Shown in pieces: positions 56,087-64,000 of a DNA stretch of 64,000 nt. Location of the stretch: contig JAGXRT010000065.1 in NCBI GenBank assembly GCA_018335575.1, forward strand, positions 104,261-168,260, read 5' to 3'. Both the position numbers and the translations under genes were made by a program. The notes under the pieces are model-generated. The model had not been told where the DNA came from and made no database searches. It saw only the letters and a list, made by a program, of their open reading frames with translations. The stretch is from Bacteroidota bacterium. GTDB lineage: Bacteria > Bacteroidota > Bacteroidia > Flavobacteriales > Flavobacteriaceae. Within the stretch, counting starts at the first letter, position 1. Each line of letters starts with the position of its first letter.

Positions 56087-58903
56087 ATGAAGTATAATTA
56101 TAATGAGATTGAAGCCAAATGGCAAAAATACTGGGCCATAAATCAAACCTATAAAGCAGAAAATAATTCGGATAAACCAAAATACTATGTATTGGATATG
56201 TTTCCATATCCTTCCGGAGCAGGCTTACATGTTGGACATCCGCTAGGATACATCGCATCTGATATTTATGCGCGTTACAAGCGTTTAAAAGGATTTAATG
56301 TATTACATCCCCAAGGTTATGACTCCTTCGGATTGCCTGCCGAACAGTACGCCATTCAAACAGGTCAGCATCCTGCAATAACCACTGAAACCAATATAAA
56401 TACCTATAGAAAGCAACTGGATAAAATCGGCTTTTCTTTCGACTGGTCGCGCGAAGTTAGAACTTCCGATCCTCATTATTATAAATGGACCCAATGGATT
56501 TTTATCCAATTATATAACTCCTACTATTGCAACGATTCCAATAAAGCACGTTCAATTACAGAATTGGAAGAAGTTTTTAAACAAGAAGGTAATATACGTA
56601 TCAATGCTGCTTGCAATGACGATGTTTTTGTTTTTAATGCAACAGAATGGAACTCTTTTTCAAAAAAAGAACAAGAAAATATTCTGGCAAAATACAGACT
56701 TACCTATCTTTCTGAATCCGAAGTAAACTGGTGTCCGGCTTTAGGAACTGTTTTAGCTAATGATGAAATTGTAAATGGGGTTTCGGAACGCGGTGGCCAT
56801 CCGGTGGTTCGAAAAAAAATGATGCAATGGAGCATGCGTATTTCGGCCTATGCTCAGCGTTTGCTAGACGGATTAGAAAAAGTTGATTGGCCACAGCCCT
56901 TAAAAGATTCTCAAACCAATTGGATTGGCCGTTCAGAAGGCGCTTTGGTGATTTTTGATATCGATGGTATCGAAGATAAAATTGAAGTTTTCACAACACG
57001 CCCTGATACTATTTTTGGAGTTTCATTTATGACCCTAGCGCCTGAGCATGAGTTGGTTTCGAAATTAACAACTAAAGATTATCAAGAAAAAGTAGCTGAA
57101 TATATCGAAAAAACGGCCACCAGAAGCGAGCGTGAACGTATGGCAGATGTAAAAACCATTTCCGGACAATTTACAGGAGCGTATGCGATTCATCCATTTA
57201 CCAATAAAAAAATTCCGATTTGGATTGGCGATTATGTCTTAGCATCGTATGGAACAGGAGCAGTTATGTCGGTTCCGTGTGGTGATCAGCGAGATTACGA
57301 TTTTGCTAAGTTTTTTAACTTACCAATTCCTAATATTTTTGCTGATGTCGATATTTCAGAAGAAGCCTTTTCTGATAAAGAAAAAAGCATTCTAGCCAAT
57401 TCTGATTTTATCAACGGATTAAATTATAAAAAAGCTACCGCAAAAATTATTGAAGCTTTAGAAGCTAAAAAACAAGGAAAACGCAAAGTAAATTATCGTC
57501 TGCGCGATGCCGTTTTTTCGCGTCAGCGCTATTGGGGAGAGCCGTTTCCGGTTTATTATAAAGATGGGTTGCCACAAATGATTGCAGCGGAACAATTGCC
57601 AATAGTGTTGCCTCAGGTTGATAATTATTTACCAACCGAAGACGGAAGGCCGCCTTTAGGGAATGCAACACACTGGGCCTGGGATACCGAAAATAACAAA
57701 GTTGTTTCAAATGAATTAATAAACAACAGCACTGTTTTCCCTTTAGAATTAAACACTATGCCGGGTTGGGCGGGTTCATCGTGGTATTTTAACCGCTATA
57801 TGGACAACCAAAACACTAATGAATTTGCAAGTAAAGAGGCCTTAAATTATTGGAAAGATGTTGATTTATACATTGGTGGTGCAGAACATGCAACAGGACA
57901 TTTATTGTATGCCCGTTTTTGGCAAAAATTCTTATTTGATTTAGGCTATGTACCTGTTGATGAGTTTGCAAAAAAACTGATAAATCAAGGAATGATACTC
58001 GGAACCTCGGCATTTGTGTATCGTATCGATGGGGAAAATTCGTTTGTATCAAAGTGCTTAAAAGATAATTTTAAAACACAAGCAATTCATGTAGACATAA
58101 GCTTACTTAAAGGATTAACCGATGAATTGGATATCGAAGCATTTAAAAATTCAAGGGATGAATATGCCGATGCGCAGTTTATTTTGGAAAACGATAAATA
58201 CGTGGTTGGTCGTGAAGTTGAAAAAATGTCAAAATCTAAATACAATGTAGTGAATCCGGATGAAATTTGCGAGCAATATGGAGCCGATTCACTGCGTTTG
58301 TTTGAAATGTTTTTAGGTCCGCTAGAACAGGCTAAACCATGGAATACTGCCGGAATAACAGGAGTAAATAGTTTCTTAAAAAAATTGTGGAAACTTTATG
58401 TTCCTAATGATAAGTTTGAAGTTTCTGATGAAAAGCCAACGGCAGACGAGTTTAAAGTATTACATAAAACCATTAAAAAGGTGGTTGAGGATATTGAGAA
58501 TTTCTCGTTTAATACTTCGGTAAGTACGTTTATGATAGCTGTAAACGAGCTCACAGCATTAAAATGCAACAAACGGGCAATTTTAGAGCCCTTGTTAATT
58601 GTGATTTCTCCCTATGCTCCTCATATAACAGAAGAATTATGGAGTTTGTTTGGTAATAATGATTCTATTTCAAAAGCATCATTTCCAGCATTTGAAGAGA
58701 AATATTTAGTAGAAAGCACTAAAATGTATCCGGTTTCTTTTAACGGTAAAATGCGTTTTACATTAGAATTATCCTTAGATTTAACAAAAGATCAAATTCA
58801 AGAGGCGGTATTTAATGATGCCAGAACCGAGCAGTATTTAGAGGGTAAATCGCCAAAGAATATAATTATTGTACCAGGAAAAATTGTAAATATTGTGGTA
58901 TAA
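56087..58903 (+). CDS. leuS: Leucyl-tRNA synthetase
   Basis: A 938-residue class Ia synthetase. HIGH signature: DMFPYPSGAGLHVGHPLGY. The CP1 editing domain has TTRPDTIFGVSFM and GTGAVMSVPCGDQRDYDFA. A Leu-specific block is seen as MPGWAGSSWYF, and the KMSKS loop as VEKMSKSKYNVV. It is longer than E. coli LeuRS (860) through insertions near residues 145-210 and before KMSKS, which I recall as usual in Bacteroidota. It is followed by a histidine kinase gene after 35 bases. Confidence 0.97.
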   Translation: MKYNYNEIEAKWQKYWAINQTYKAENNSDKPKYYVLDMFPYPSGAGLHVGHPLGYIASDIYARYKRLKGFNVLHPQGYDSFGLPAEQYAIQTGQHPAITTETNINTYRKQLDKIGFSFDWSREVRTSDPHYYKWTQWIFIQLYNSYYCNDSNKARSITELEEVFKQEGNIRINAACNDDVFVFNATEWNSFSKKEQENILAKYRLTYLSESEVNWCPALGTVLANDEIVNGVSERGGHPVVRKKMMQWSMRISAYAQRLLDGLEKVDWPQPLKDSQTNWIGRSEGALVIFDIDGIEDKIEVFTTRPDTIFGVSFMTLAPEHELVSKLTTKDYQEKVAEYIEKTATRSERERMADVKTISGQFTGAYAIHPFTNKKIPIWIGDYVLASYGTGAVMSVPCGDQRDYDFAKFFNLPIPNIFADVDISEEAFSDKEKSILANSDFINGLNYKKATAKIIEALEAKKQGKRKVNYRLRDAVFSRQRYWGEPFPVYYKDGLPQMIAAEQLPIVLPQVDNYLPTEDGRPPLGNATHWAWDTENNKVVSNELINNSTVFPLELNTMPGWAGSSWYFNRYMDNQNTNEFASKEALNYWKDVDLYIGGAEHATGHLLYARFWQKFLFDLGYVPVDEFAKKLINQGMILGTSAFVYRIDGENSFVSKCLKDNFKTQAIHVDISLLKGLTDELDIEAFKNSRDEYADAQFILENDKYVVGREVEKMSKSKYNVVNPDEICEQYGADSLRLFEMFLGPLEQAKPWNTAGITGVNSFLKKLWKLYVPNDKFEVSDEKPTADEFKVLHKTIKKVVEDIENFSFNTSVSTFMIAVNELTALKCNKRAILEPLLIVISPYAPHITEELWSLFGNNDSISKASFPAFEEKYLVESTKMYPVSFNGKMRFTLELSLDLTKDQIQEAVFNDARTEQYLEGKSPKNIIIVPGKIVNIVV

Positions 58904-58938
58904 AACTTGATGCCTTTTGGATTTTAATACTTGTAAAT

Positions 58939-60387
58939 ATGTTTAAAAACCTGTCATTTCGTAAACGGATATTTATGTCAATGATATTACTCATTGTCTT
59001 AACATCGGTATTAAATGCAGGATTAACCATTTTTCAGTACCGTGAACAGGCCGAAGATTATCATTTAAGCAAACTTGGACGTAAAGAAGAAGCAGTAAAA
59101 TCGGCCATTAATTATGAGTTAACCAGAAAAACTACCTTTTCTGTAGAAACTAAAAATTTGCCCTACATCTTTCATGAAGAAATTTATCAGATAGCTGATA
59201 TTCATAAATTAGACATCAATATATATGATCTAGAGGGTAAATTGCTAAAAAGTTCCAGAAGTAGTTTTATAAAAGATTCACTTCCTAACCAAGTATCTAA
59301 AAAGATTCTCAATGAAATGGCACGTAATTACGACCACCGTTTTATTGATGAAAAACTGGATAAAGATGAAGAACTGATATCATCGTATACCTACATTACC
59401 GATAATAAGTTTAAACCTATTGGAATTTTAAACTTGCAATATTATCCTGATAACACTTTTCAAGAAAAAGAACTTAAAGAATTCTTGTCAAGACTGAGTG
59501 CTGTTTATTTAGTGATGTTATTAATTGCTATTGGAACGGCTTATATATTATCGAGCTATATTACCAGTTCGCTTCAAAAAGTGAGTGACAAAATCAGTCA
59601 AACCCGATTGATGAAACGCAATACGAAAATTGAAGTAAAAGATGCCAGCGAAGAAATTAGCAACCTTATTAACTCGTATAACAATATGGTGGATATTTTA
59701 GAGGAAAGTGCTGAAAAATTAGCCAAAAGTGAACGCGAACACGCCTGGAGAGAAATGGCAAAACAAGTAGCACATGAAATCAAAAATCCGCTTACACCCA
59801 TGCGTTTATCGCTACAAAGTTTTGAACAAAAATTTGATCCTAAAGACCCAAAAATATCCGAAAAAGTAAGCGAATTAATTAAGGTGTTAATACAACAAAT
59901 TGATTTAATGAGTTCTATTGCTTCTGCCTTTTCTGACTTTGCTAAAATGCCAACACAGCAAAAAGAACAGCTCGATTTTGTTCAAGTCGTAAAACATGCT
60001 GTAAATGTTTTTACTGAGGATTACATTAGTTTTAATTCTGATGTAGATTCACTTTGGGTAGAAATGGACAAAAATCAATTAACCCGAATTGTAACCAATC
60101 TAATTAACAATGCGCTTCACGCGGTCATCGATATAAAAAAACCAGTTATTAAAGTTACAGTTCAAGCATTAAGTCAGGCTGTTAAAATAACTATCTCTGA
60201 TAATGGAAAAGGAATAGAAGATGACGTTAAAGATAAGGTTTTTGAACCAAAATTTACGACAAAATCAAGCGGTATGGGCCTCGGATTACCGATGGTAAAA
60301 AATATCATCGAAAATTATAATGGTACCATTACCTTTACCTCAAAAATTAATAAAGGAACTAGTTTTGAAATAATTTTACCAACTTAA
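58939..60387 (+). CDS. Membrane sensor histidine kinase, NtrY-like
   Basis: A 482-residue two-component sensor: a first helix (about 10-32), a periplasmic sensor region, a second helix (about 190-208), a HAMP region, a HisKA domain with phospho-acceptor His in KQVAHEIKNPLTPMRLSLQS, and an ATPase with N box (RIVTNLINNALHAV), G1 (ISDNGKGIEDD) and G2 (GMGLGLPMVKNII). The KNPLTPM motif is typical of NtrY-like kinases. No response regulator is adjacent, so it is an orphan here. Signal unknown. Confidence 0.92.
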   Translation: MFKNLSFRKRIFMSMILLIVLTSVLNAGLTIFQYREQAEDYHLSKLGRKEEAVKSAINYELTRKTTFSVETKNLPYIFHEEIYQIADIHKLDINIYDLEGKLLKSSRSSFIKDSLPNQVSKKILNEMARNYDHRFIDEKLDKDEELISSYTYITDNKFKPIGILNLQYYPDNTFQEKELKEFLSRLSAVYLVMLLIAIGTAYILSSYITSSLQKVSDKISQTRLMKRNTKIEVKDASEEISNLINSYNNMVDILEESAEKLAKSEREHAWREMAKQVAHEIKNPLTPMRLSLQSFEQKFDPKDPKISEKVSELIKVLIQQIDLMSSIASAFSDFAKMPTQQKEQLDFVQVVKHAVNVFTEDYISFNSDVDSLWVEMDKNQLTRIVTNLINNALHAVIDIKKPVIKVTVQALSQAVKITISDNGKGIEDDVKDKVFEPKFTTKSSGMGLGLPMVKNIIENYNGTITFTSKINKGTSFEIILPT

Positions 60388-60397
60388 ATCAACAAAC

Positions 60398-61171
60398 ATG
60401 AACTTTCAAAATATACTTACAACCCAAGAAGGAAAAATTGCCACAATTACCATTAATCGCCCGCAAAAATTAAATGCCTTAAACAAAGCAACTATTGAAG
60501 AATTGCATCTGGCTTTTAAAACCTTGAGTCAAGATAAATCAGTAAGAGCAATTATACTTACTGGCAGCGAAACCAAAGCATTTGTTGCCGGTGCTGATAT
60601 TTCAGAATTTGCCGATTTTGATGTAACACAGGGAAGCGAATTGGCACGAAAAGGACAAGAACTGCTTTTTGATTTTGTAGAAAATTTACCAACTCCAGTG
60701 ATAGCTGCCATTAACGGTTTTGCTTTAGGAGGTGGATTAGAACTGGCTATGGCTGCCCATTTTAGAGTAGCATCGAGCAATGCGAAAATGGGATTACCCG
60801 AAGTTTCATTGGGAGTGATTCCGGGTTATGGCGGAACACAACGCTTGCCAAAGTTAATTGGAAAAGGCAAGGCGATGGAATTAATAATGACGGCCGGAAT
60901 GTTAACAGCCGATGAGGCTTTGCATTACAAATTGGTGAACTATGTAGTTCCTCAAGAAGAGCTTTTGGATTTTTGTTCAAAATTGGCCACTAAAATTTCG
61001 GGTAATTCATCCACCGCCATCGCAGCAGCTATCAAGGCAGTTAATGACGGATTTAAAAATGATGTTAACGGTTTTGAATCTGAAATAGAATCCTTTGGAA
61101 CTTGTTTCGGAACCGCTGATTTTAAGGAAGGAACTCAGGCTTTTTTAGAAAAAAGAAAACCTAATTTTTAG
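60398..61171 (+). CDS. Enoyl-CoA hydratase/isomerase family protein
   Basis: A 257-residue crotonase-fold enzyme. Signatures: FVAGADISEFADF (oxyanion hole), NGFALGGGLELAMAAHFRVAS with the first catalytic Glu, and GLPEVSLGVIPGYGGTQRLP with the second. This favours a 2-enoyl-CoA hydratase of fatty-acid or amino-acid breakdown; a substrate (short or branched chain) is not assignable. It follows the kinase gene by 10 bases. Its TAG overlaps the stop of the convergent HD gene. Confidence 0.92.
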   Translation: MNFQNILTTQEGKIATITINRPQKLNALNKATIEELHLAFKTLSQDKSVRAIILTGSETKAFVAGADISEFADFDVTQGSELARKGQELLFDFVENLPTPVIAAINGFALGGGLELAMAAHFRVASSNAKMGLPEVSLGVIPGYGGTQRLPKLIGKGKAMELIMTAGMLTADEALHYKLVNYVVPQEELLDFCSKLATKISGNSSTAIAAAIKAVNDGFKNDVNGFESEIESFGTCFGTADFKEGTQAFLEKRKPNF

Positions 61172-61824
61172 ATTTTCCCATACCACTCATCATAAAATTG
61201 CTGAAGATAGGTTTCCATAAATTGGTGTCTGTTTTCAGCAATTTTTTTACCGGTTGCTGTATTCATCTTATCTTTTAGCAACAATAACTTTTCATAAAAA
61301 TGGTTAAGTGTAGGAGCTTGATTCTTTTTATAATCTTCTTTTGATTGGTTTAAGTTTGGATTTATTTCCGGGTTGTAAAGTGCTCTATTTTTAAATCCTC
61401 CATAGTTAAAAGCTCTGGCAATTCCAATGGCACCAATAGCATCCAGTCTGTCGGCGTCTTGTATAATTTCAAGTTCTTTCGAGTTAAAAGCCTGCTTAAA
61501 ATTTCCACCTTTAAACGAAACGTTTTCAATAATCAGAACTACATGATTAATAATAGATTCATCTACTTGTTGGCTTTGTAAAAATGTACGGGCTATAGTT
61601 GGCCCAAGAGTTTCATCGCCATGATGAAATTTAGCATCGGCAATATCGTGCAAGAGCGCTCCTAGTTCAACCACCAATAAATTGATATCAGTTTCTTCAC
61701 GGGCAATTAATTGTGCGTTTTTCCACACGCGCTCAATATGAAACCAATCGTGTCCGCCTTCGGCATTTTCTAGAGTTTCTTTTACAAATAATACGGTCTG
61801 TTTAATTAATTCTGATGAATTCAT
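61168..61824 (-). CDS. HD-domain phosphohydrolase
   Basis: A 218-residue metal-dependent HD hydrolase. The ligands appear in GGHDWFHIERVWKNAQ, GALLHDIADAKFHHGDE (HD pair) and IIQDADRLDAIGAIGIARAF. The group (YpgQ/YedJ-like) includes nucleotide pyrophosphohydrolases with broad specificity; the substrate is unknown. It overlaps the ECH gene by four bases at their stops. Confidence 0.9.
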   Translation of the reverse strand: MNSSELIKQTVLFVKETLENAEGGHDWFHIERVWKNAQLIAREETDINLLVVELGALLHDIADAKFHHGDETLGPTIARTFLQSQQVDESIINHVVLIIENVSFKGGNFKQAFNSKELEIIQDADRLDAIGAIGIARAFNYGGFKNRALYNPEINPNLNQSKEDYKKNQAPTLNHFYEKLLLLKDKMNTATGKKIAENRHQFMETYLQQFYDEWYGKI

Positions 61825-61835
61825 AGATTGTGAAA

Positions 61836-61862
61836 TAAAAACCTCAACAAGGTTGAGGTCAA
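61836..61862 (-). terminator. Terminator of the Cys-rich lipoprotein gene
   Basis: Stem ACCTCAAC/GTTGAGGT with a three-base loop. The T run is on the minus-strand transcript, so it ends the lipoprotein gene upstream of the HD gene. Confidence 0.75.
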
Positions 61863-61866
61863 TCGG

Positions 61867-62271
61867 TTAATTACTATATACCGCCACGCATTTATTATTA
61901 ATACAGTCAACCCGAAAAGGGGGCATTACATAGGCACAATCAGAAACAACATTCCATTTTCTGTTGTAGGCCTCTTCTTTTAGGTTGTAAATAGCAACTT
62001 GTTCCAATAGTAACTTTGTGTCAATATTTGAAGAATAAATTAAATATTCCCAATGACCTCCACAAGGTTTATGCCCTAAACCTACAAAGCCACATTGGCC
62101 GTTTTCGGAACATGAAGTATTAGTAATGAGCGATTTAATGTAGGATTTATGCGCAATTAACTCATTCAATTCTTCTTGTTGTGTTAAAGAAGAGTTGCCG
62201 TCTTCAAAATCACAATTTGAAAGGGTTAAAGCAGTAATAATTACAAATATAATAGCGTTTAGATATTTCAT
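61867..62271 (-). CDS. Cys-rich secreted lipoprotein, hypothetical
   Basis: A 134-residue lipoprotein with a lipobox at TLSNC (Cys20). The mature part has six more Cys (ITNTSCSENGQCGFVGLG, KPCGG, SDCAYV, RVDCINNKC), likely as disulfides, and a GHKPCGGHWEYLIY segment. No named family recognised. It lies between a terminator and the bacilliredoxin gene's terminator, so it is probably a single transcription unit. Confidence 0.8.
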   Translation of the reverse strand: MKYLNAIIFVIITALTLSNCDFEDGNSSLTQQEELNELIAHKSYIKSLITNTSCSENGQCGFVGLGHKPCGGHWEYLIYSSNIDTKLLLEQVAIYNLKEEAYNRKWNVVSDCAYVMPPFRVDCINNKCVAVYSN

Positions 62272-62318
62272 AAACTTAAAAATATAGGAGTACTAAATTA
62301 AGCATTTTAATATTCTAA

Positions 62319-62348
62319 ATAAAAAAATCCACCAGAGGTGGATTTTTA
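62319..62348. terminator. Terminator of the bacilliredoxin gene
   Basis: Stem AAATCCACC/GGTGGATTT with an AGA loop; U-tracts on both sides. It lies 24 bases after the minus-strand bacilliredoxin stop. Confidence 0.85.
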
Positions 62349-62371
62349 TATGGGTTTAAAAATAAATTTAA

Positions 62372-62782
62372 TTATAATAACTGATCATAAGCGTCAATTA
62401 AATTTGCTGCGATGGCCTCTGCCGGTCTGCCTTCAATATGGTGACGTTCTAGCATATGAACCAATTCTCCATCATTAAATAATGCTATGGATGGAGAAGA
62501 AGGAGGAAACGGAACCATATATTCGCGTGCCTTTGAAACTGCAGCAACATCAACACCGGCAAAAACAGTAACCAAGTGGTGCGGTTTTTTATCGTTTTTA
62601 ACAGACATAATAGCTCCTGGACGTGCGGTTCCTGCGGCACAACCACAAACAGAATTTACCATTACTAAAGTTACGCCCTTTTTACTAAGTACTTCATCTA
62701 CTTCATTAGCCGTTTTTAATGCAGTAAATCCTGCATTTGTCAATGCAGCTTCCATTGGTTTTACAAGTTCATCAGGATACAT
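62372..62782 (-). CDS. BrxA/BrxB-family bacilliredoxin
   Basis: A 136-residue thioredoxin-like protein of the YphP/YqiW family, with the characteristic CGC motif in VNSVCGCAAGTARPGA (positions near 50-52) and PFPPSSPSIALFNDGELVHMLERHHIEG. In Firmicutes such proteins remove bacillithiol from proteins; bacillithiol use by this organism is not shown here. Single gene. Confidence 0.92.
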   Translation of the reverse strand: MYPDELVKPMEAALTNAGFTALKTANEVDEVLSKKGVTLVMVNSVCGCAAGTARPGAIMSVKNDKKPHHLVTVFAGVDVAAVSKAREYMVPFPPSSPSIALFNDGELVHMLERHHIEGRPAEAIAANLIDAYDQLL

Positions 62783-63044
62783 AGTGTTATATTTTTATGA
62801 AATTATTTGTTCTGGATGCAAAATTATTGATTTCTTTAGTAGAAATCACTAAGGATGTATAAATAAAATTTATTGACTTATTTAAATCTTATTTGCACAA
62901 AAACTAACATTATTTTAGTAGATTTACATAGTAATGAAATCGTGTTAAAAAAATAATTATTTCAAAATATTTTGTTAGTATTTTAAATAATATTTAATTT
63001 TAGCTAGGTTTCTAAAGGGAAATAGTAATTAATATTCCTAAAAC
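62783..63044. other. AT-rich intergenic region, no gene found
   Basis: A 262-base gap between the bacilliredoxin gene (minus) and the adhesin gene (plus). It is very AT-rich, has no open frame of note, no clear hairpin and no TAnnTTTG box close to the adhesin start that I can be sure of. It must hold the promoters of both divergent genes. Confidence 0.6.
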
Positions 63045-64000
63045 ATGCTAAGAAAAATAACTCTCTACAAAAAATCCTCAACCAAAATTACACATTTTAA
63101 TTTATTTAGGATTAGACCATTAGCACTTTTTTTGGTGTTAATATTTTTGATAAATACTGCTGTTTTTAGTAATAGTAGTGGAAATTTCACAAATAATGAA
63201 GCTGTAAGTTTCCTAGAAAATACCGCAGTTTTAATTCCATCTGCCAAAGATGATTCCTTCATTATGTATCAAAATACAACCTTAACAGGTAATATATTTA
63301 ATGATAATGGGGCAGGTGCTGATGATTTAGGTTCTCCAGTTGCTCATTTATCGAATATTTCTTTTCCATTTTTTGGTACACTCGGAATTAATAGTTCAGG
63401 TAATTTTACCTACACTCCATTTCCTGGTTTTTATGGAGTTGACTCTTTTACTTATACCTTATCAGATGGTCTTGGTAATTTTAGCACAGCAACGGTTACA
63501 ATTATAGTAATTCAAGTGCCAATAGCACGTGCAGATACATTTACTGCACCAGAAGAAGTTATTTTAAACGGTAACGTTTTGGCAAATAATGGAAACGGAT
63601 CCGATCAATTGGGAATCGAACCAACTACTGTTACTGCTTATACGCAACCAAGCAACGGTTCAGTTGTTGTTAACCCTGATGGAAGTTTTACTTATACACC
63701 AAACACAGATTTCAATGGTACGGACACCTTTACCTATACTATTACTGATAGCAATGGTAATTCAAGTACTGCTACGGTAACTGTAACCGTTACCCCAGTA
63801 AACGATCCTCCGATAATTACTTCGATATCGACTTATACGACACCAGAAGATACTCCACTTACCCAAACAGCAACTGCATCGGATATTGATGGTGATGCCT
63901 TAACTTTCTCAATAACTGTTAATCCAAGTCAAGGAAGTGTTGTAATCAATCCAACTACCGGAGTTTGGACTTATACTCCAAATCCGGATTATAACGGCTT
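63045..64000 (+). CDS. Large repeat adhesin (cadherin/VCBS-like repeats), C-terminus outside window
   Basis: Open from the ATG at 63045 to the window end: 318 residues so far. A short basic N-terminus, a hydrophobic signal segment (about 26-42, PLALFLVLIFLINTAVF), then tandem beta-sandwich repeats of about 90-100 residues: GNFTYTPFPGFYGVDSFTYTLSDG, GSFTYTPNTDFNGTDTFTYTITDSNG, TGVWTYTPNPDYNG. This is the VCBS/cadherin-like repeat of surface adhesins, typically exported by T9SS in this group. The C-terminal sorting signal is outside the window. Confidence 0.88.
   Translation, partial: MLRKITLYKKSSTKITHFNLFRIRPLALFLVLIFLINTAVFSNSSGNFTNNEAVSFLENTAVLIPSAKDDSFIMYQNTTLTGNIFNDNGAGADDLGSPVAHLSNISFPFFGTLGINSSGNFTYTPFPGFYGVDSFTYTLSDGLGNFSTATVTIIVIQVPIARADTFTAPEEVILNGNVLANNGNGSDQLGIEPTTVTAYTQPSNGSVVVNPDGSFTYTPNTDFNGTDTFTYTITDSNGNSSTATVTVTVTPVNDPPIITSISTYTTPEDTPLTQTATASDIDGDALTFSITVNPSQGSVVINPTTGVWTYTPNPDYNG

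Noticed and set aside
63065..63262. A 65-codon minus-strand open frame
   Set aside because: It lies fully antisense to the adhesin, which has a signal segment and repeats.

Overview
The window reads as an AT-rich chromosome segment from a member of the Flavobacteriia (Bacteroidota), most like Flavobacterium or a close relative. The lineage markers are TonB-dependent receptors with a carboxypeptidase-like N-terminal domain, a DUF5689 lipoprotein, DUF2480, DUF3078 and DUF4286 proteins, a PorP/SprF protein beside a secreted protease with a type B (CHU_C-like) type IX secretion signal, an OlsF-type acyltransferase, a SufE/SufT cluster, and promoters of the Bacteroidota form TTG-N17..21-TAnnTTTG. 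I saw no tRNA, rRNA, CRISPR array, transposase, integrase or phage gene. Almost all of the sequence is chromosomal core, and no gene-free stretch exceeds 300 bases.

Layout. 1-5490: dxs (cut by the window edge) and tadA diverge; a minus-strand group follows: aspS, a ClC transporter, a small membrane protein and a cold-shock protein. 5491-8604: a structured repeat-like element in the aspS/rsmI divergent region, then rsmI, an OsmC protein and recJ. 8654-13989: a secreted EEP nuclease diverging from a TonB receptor/DUF5689 lipoprotein pair. 14108-19008: hflX, DUF3078, and a minus-strand sufE-sufT-HMG-CoA-synthase-like-DUF2480 operon. 19145-27460: PfkB kinase, purF, superoxide dismutase, fbp, then a GNAT-lysC-olsF operon. 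27529-32078: a coiled-coil outer-membrane protein, putative anti-sigma and ECF sigma operon, then a dehydrogenase-VOC fusion with panB. 32213-42026: O-methyltransferase; mutS-tatA-PAP2; SpoU methyltransferase; ribF-serS-DUF4286-rsmA-mgtE. 42159-49112: metalloprotease plus PorP/SprF, and a TonB receptor broken by one in-frame TGA. 49274-51077: atpD-atpC. 51144-55927: rseP, feoA-feoB-small Cys-rich partner, ZIP transporter. 56087-61171: leuS, a NtrY-like histidine kinase, enoyl-CoA hydratase. 61168-64000: HD hydrolase, Cys-rich lipoprotein, bacilliredoxin, and the start of a large repeat adhesin.

How the genes work together. Most modules are housekeeping: translation and tRNA/rRNA modification (aspS, serS, leuS, tadA, rsmI, rsmA, hflX), repair (recJ, mutS), cofactor and isoprenoid supply (dxs, ribF, panB), ATP synthesis, and Fe-S assembly with iron uptake. 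The envelope theme is strong: two TonB receptors, a T9SS-exported protease with its own PorP/SprF partner, a sigma/anti-sigma/outer-membrane-protein operon, ornithine-lipid synthesis and a large adhesin.

The points most worth a second look are the ClC protein with Gln in place of the gating glutamate, the multi-stem element at 5552-5636, the HMG-CoA synthase homologue inside the Suf operon, the dehydrogenase-VOC fusion, the nonsense-interrupted TonB receptor, and the palindromes overlapping the feoA promoter. I did not find a clearly new defence or mobile system.
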